This document shows, piece by piece, positions 62,045 to 64,000 of a DNA stretch of 64,000 nt (its first letter is position 1; every line of letters begins with the position of its first letter). The DNA lies in the NCBI RefSeq assembly GCF_000194135.1, contig NC_015318.1:820501-884500 (forward strand), in the 5' to 3' direction. The DNA is from Hippea maritima DSM 10411 (GTDB lineage Bacteria; Campylobacterota_A; Desulfurellia; Desulfurellales; Hippeaceae). A model generated the notes under the pieces. That model had not been told where the DNA came from and made no database searches. It saw only the letters and a list, made by a program, of their open reading frames with translations. The position numbers were made by a program, and so were the translations under genes.

Positions 62045-62757
62045 TTTGGTTTCTCCAACTTTCCCCTTGCAAATAAAACCTGCAAAAACTCTTGCTCTAT
62101 TCTTTTGCCTGCATCTATCAAAAGCCTATACAGTTCATTCTTTTCGATCCTTTTTGAGTCGCACTCGCTCTTGCTTATCTCCGGTAAAACAGAAGAAAAC
62201 CCCGTATAGATTTCTCTTGCTATAGCCTCGCTTGGATAAAACTCCAAACCTTCAAGGAGCTTCTTTAGGCTTGCGTATATGGAGAGTCCATCGCAATCAA
62301 GGTCACCAAAGAAAACCACTTTTTTATAGGAAAGCCTTTTGATAAATGTTGCTACCTGTTTTGTAAGATGGAAGCCCTTGTTGTATAAAAAAACCGCATT
62401 GTTCGGCTTCATACTCATAAAGAACGATAGGTTTTCGGATATAACCACCGTTAAGTCATCGCTTTGTTCTATGCTTTTCACATCGCCACCAAAAAAGGCT
62501 GCTAAATGGAGTTTATCTGTAAGCTCCTTTATGTTGATGCCGTTGATATACAGGTCTGTGTCTGTTCGGATGTAAATAATATTCGGCCTTTCGACTATGG
62601 CCAAGCTGTTAAAGAGATCTGCAAGCTCTCTATGCTTTTCTATGTATTTTGAACTGCCAAATAGGTAGGCTGAGCAGAAACGAATATCCTCGCCTTTGTA
62701 TTCGTTTTGCATGAAGTCTATAATTTTTTGTCTTGCCTCTATGAGAAAATTATCCAT
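62032..62757 (-). CDS. TOPRIM / DUF2220-like protein
   Basis: 241 residues. The C-terminal half has the layout of DUF2220 (the TOPRIM domain also found in Wadjet JetD): TVVISENLSFFMSM with the acidic Glu, VFLYNKGFHLTKQVATFIKR, then KVVFFGDLDCDGLSIYASL with the D-x-D. The N-terminal half is unassigned. Such domains cleave or bind nucleic acid using Mg2+. Overlaps genes on both sides, so it is co-translated with a molybdoenzyme and a glycosyltransferase, an unexplained set. Confidence 0.6.
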   Translation of the reverse strand: MDNFLIEARQKIIDFMQNEYKGEDIRFCSAYLFGSSKYIEKHRELADLFNSLAIVERPNIIYIRTDTDLYINGINIKELTDKLHLAAFFGGDVKSIEQSDDLTVVISENLSFFMSMKPNNAVFLYNKGFHLTKQVATFIKRLSYKKVVFFGDLDCDGLSIYASLKKLLEGLEFYPSEAIAREIYTGFSSVLPEISKSECDSKRIEKNELYRLLIDAGKRIEQEFLQVLFARGKLEKPKWIG

Positions 62758-64000
62758 TATTCACAAGCAACAAAACTGTCTTTTTGCCCTTATCTTGAAA
62801 CTTGCCCAATATCTTAAAATGCCCCATGAGCTCGTTTAAATGCTTTTCTTTTGTATAGACAAAAAACTTACCCTTTAATGAATTAAAATAACTGGGATCT
62901 CTAACTTCACTTAAACAACGGCGAGTATAGGCAGTTATGGATTGATTGTTTATTTTATATTCAAATAAAGGTAAACTCGTCGATATAACTGTTTTCCAGA
63001 TATGTTTTTCTGGTCTAAACTGCTCAAATTGAAAAAGTAGAACAAAACCAACAACACTAAGCATTAAAGCCTTGTAAAACGCTACGTTTTTTGGCTCTTT
63101 TAATATGTTAGTTAAAGCTACAAAAAAAAGCCCGAAAAATAGCGTCGGCATTAAACTTTCCATACCCTGCTTATAGGAATACAGGCTTAATCCAACACCT
63201 AAAATAAACTCAAAAACAAACATAGAGAAAGCTTTAATTTTACTGTTTCTGGCTTTTTCTATAGCTAACCCAAACAAAACGCTTAAAGGTATAAAGCCAA
63301 AAGCTATGTAATGGGCTAACTTGTTTTTAGAGATCGAAAAAAACAGAAAAACCCACAAAAACCAAACAAATAAAAAGATTACCTTTTTATTTTTAAAATC
63401 CAAAGCCTTATAGAAATCAACCAGAAATGGCCACCATAGATAAACAGCTGCTACAGATATAGGGAAAAAATAGAAAAACGAATGTGGATGCTGATGAGCA
63501 GCGCCTGTAAATCTTTCTATGTTATGATATATTAAAAACTTATTGATAAACTCCATACCATAGAGCTTATAAACAACCACATACCACGGCATGCTTACAA
63601 TCAAAAAAACCAGAAAACCCATACCGTTTCTTAAGGAAAAAAATTCCTTAATGCCGCTGCTTCTTTTTACTATCCATAGATACAAAAAATAGGTAAAACC
63701 CACACTTACAATTCCTATAGGGCCTTTTGTTAGAAATGCCAAAGCTGTAAATAACCATCCCAAGATGTATCTGTTTTCTATAAAGTAATACACCCCGGCA
63801 AGTTCGAATAAGATCAAGCTCATATCAGGATAAACTGCTCTACCCAAATAGAAGAAAAACAGAACAGAAATAAAGCCAACCACAGACAACTTAGCCGATT
63901 GTTCATCACCAAAAAGCCTTTTGCTTAAAAGACATACATAAACGCCGCTTAAAGAAGCAGATATTATGGCAGGCAGTTTTGCAGCATACTCTATCAACCC
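62750..64000 (-). CDS. ArnT/GT39-like glycosyltransferase, 5' end outside window
   Basis: 416 codons visible with the frame open at base 64000. Polytopic: about ten hydrophobic helices, with AAKLPAIISASLSGVYVCLL, YPDMSLILFELAGVYYF and ALAFLTKGPIGIVSVG, as in ArnT and other dolichyl-phosphate-mannose-transferase-like (GT39/PMT) enzymes that move sugars from lipid carriers onto lipid A or proteins. The N-terminal catalytic Asp-Glu loop lies outside the window. Overlaps the TOPRIM gene by 8 bp. Confidence 0.85.
   Translation of the reverse strand, partial: GLIEYAAKLPAIISASLSGVYVCLLSKRLFGDEQSAKLSVVGFISVLFFFYLGRAVYPDMSLILFELAGVYYFIENRYILGWLFTALAFLTKGPIGIVSVGFTYFLYLWIVKRSSGIKEFFSLRNGMGFLVFLIVSMPWYVVVYKLYGMEFINKFLIYHNIERFTGAAHQHPHSFFYFFPISVAAVYLWWPFLVDFYKALDFKNKKVIFLFVWFLWVFLFFSISKNKLAHYIAFGFIPLSVLFGLAIEKARNSKIKAFSMFVFEFILGVGLSLYSYKQGMESLMPTLFFGLFFVALTNILKEPKNVAFYKALMLSVVGFVLLFQFEQFRPEKHIWKTVISTSLPLFEYKINNQSITAYTRRCLSEVRDPSYFNSLKGKFFVYTKEKHLNELMGHFKILGKFQDKGKKTVLLLVNNG

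Noticed and set aside
62032-62757. Wadjet defence system (JetD)
   Set aside because: Only the TOPRIM-like half resembles JetD, and no JetA, JetB or JetC gene lies in the visible neighbourhood, so a defence call is not supported.

Overview
The window is about 64 kb of low-GC bacterial chromosome. Gene content suggests a moderately thermophilic anaerobe close to Hippea/Desulfurella (Desulfurellales). This is inferred from protein style: a tungsten-type aldehyde ferredoxin oxidoreductase, a K+-independent membrane pyrophosphatase, B12-dependent ribonucleotide reductase, an AtpZ/AtpI-atpB-atpE block separate from F1, and a flagellar export block. No rRNA is present to confirm the taxon.

Layout. 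1-5780 is a foreign island: the 5' part of a large serine recombinase, GC-rich palindromes, and a BcgI-like restriction-modification cassette (Xre controller, nuclease-methylase fusion, specificity subunit, frameshifted HARE-HTH nuclease) enclosed by 120-bp inverted repeats. 5793-10780 is a DUF808 membrane protein, an AOR complex and a LysE exporter. 10775-12571 (minus) holds gpmA, a LUD protein and a DUF815 ATPase, followed by tRNA-Thr. 12760-20920 runs degenerate CBS/DRTGG pyrophosphatase homologue - hppA, then purC-purS-purQ-hemL-atpZ-atpI-atpB-atpE. 20922-27904 (minus) holds topA-dprA-methyltransferase and a feo operon with two FeoA proteins, a DUF2325 protein and an unlisted 35-residue Cys peptide. 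28017-31737 has an aldehyde dehydrogenase, a LOG-like protein, tRNA-Ser and a secreted CARDB protein. 31807-43154 is an anabolic run: an aromatic leader peptide and attenuator, aroF, hom, an argH-Nudix fusion, recJ, nrdJ, tyrS, coaX and gpsA. 43202-49455 is flagellar (fliL-N-O-P-Q-R, flhB, then a sigma-28 promoter and fliD-flaG-fliS). 49456-53927 has two unknown genes, dcd, yebC, a glycosyltransferase and nfo. 53958-60380 is the complete phosphate regulon (pstCAB-phoU-phoB-phoR divergent from pstS). 60383-64000 (minus) holds a molybdopterin oxidoreductase, a TOPRIM/DUF2220-like protein and a truncated ArnT-like glycosyltransferase.

Most notable: (1) an unannotated leader peptide with 12 aromatic residues in a 15-residue run, followed by mutually exclusive antiterminator and terminator stems in front of DAHP synthase, which is a classical attenuator apparently sensing Phe, Tyr and Trp together; (2) a soluble pyrophosphatase homologue that keeps its nucleotide-sensor domains but lacks two metal ligands and the DHHA2 domain, in an operon with the ion-pumping pyrophosphatase; (3) two mirror-image four-unit Pho boxes with 11-bp period, each 10 bp from a -10 element; (4) an argininosuccinate lyase fused to an ADP-ribose-type Nudix hydrolase; (5) the restriction-modification island with its palindromes.
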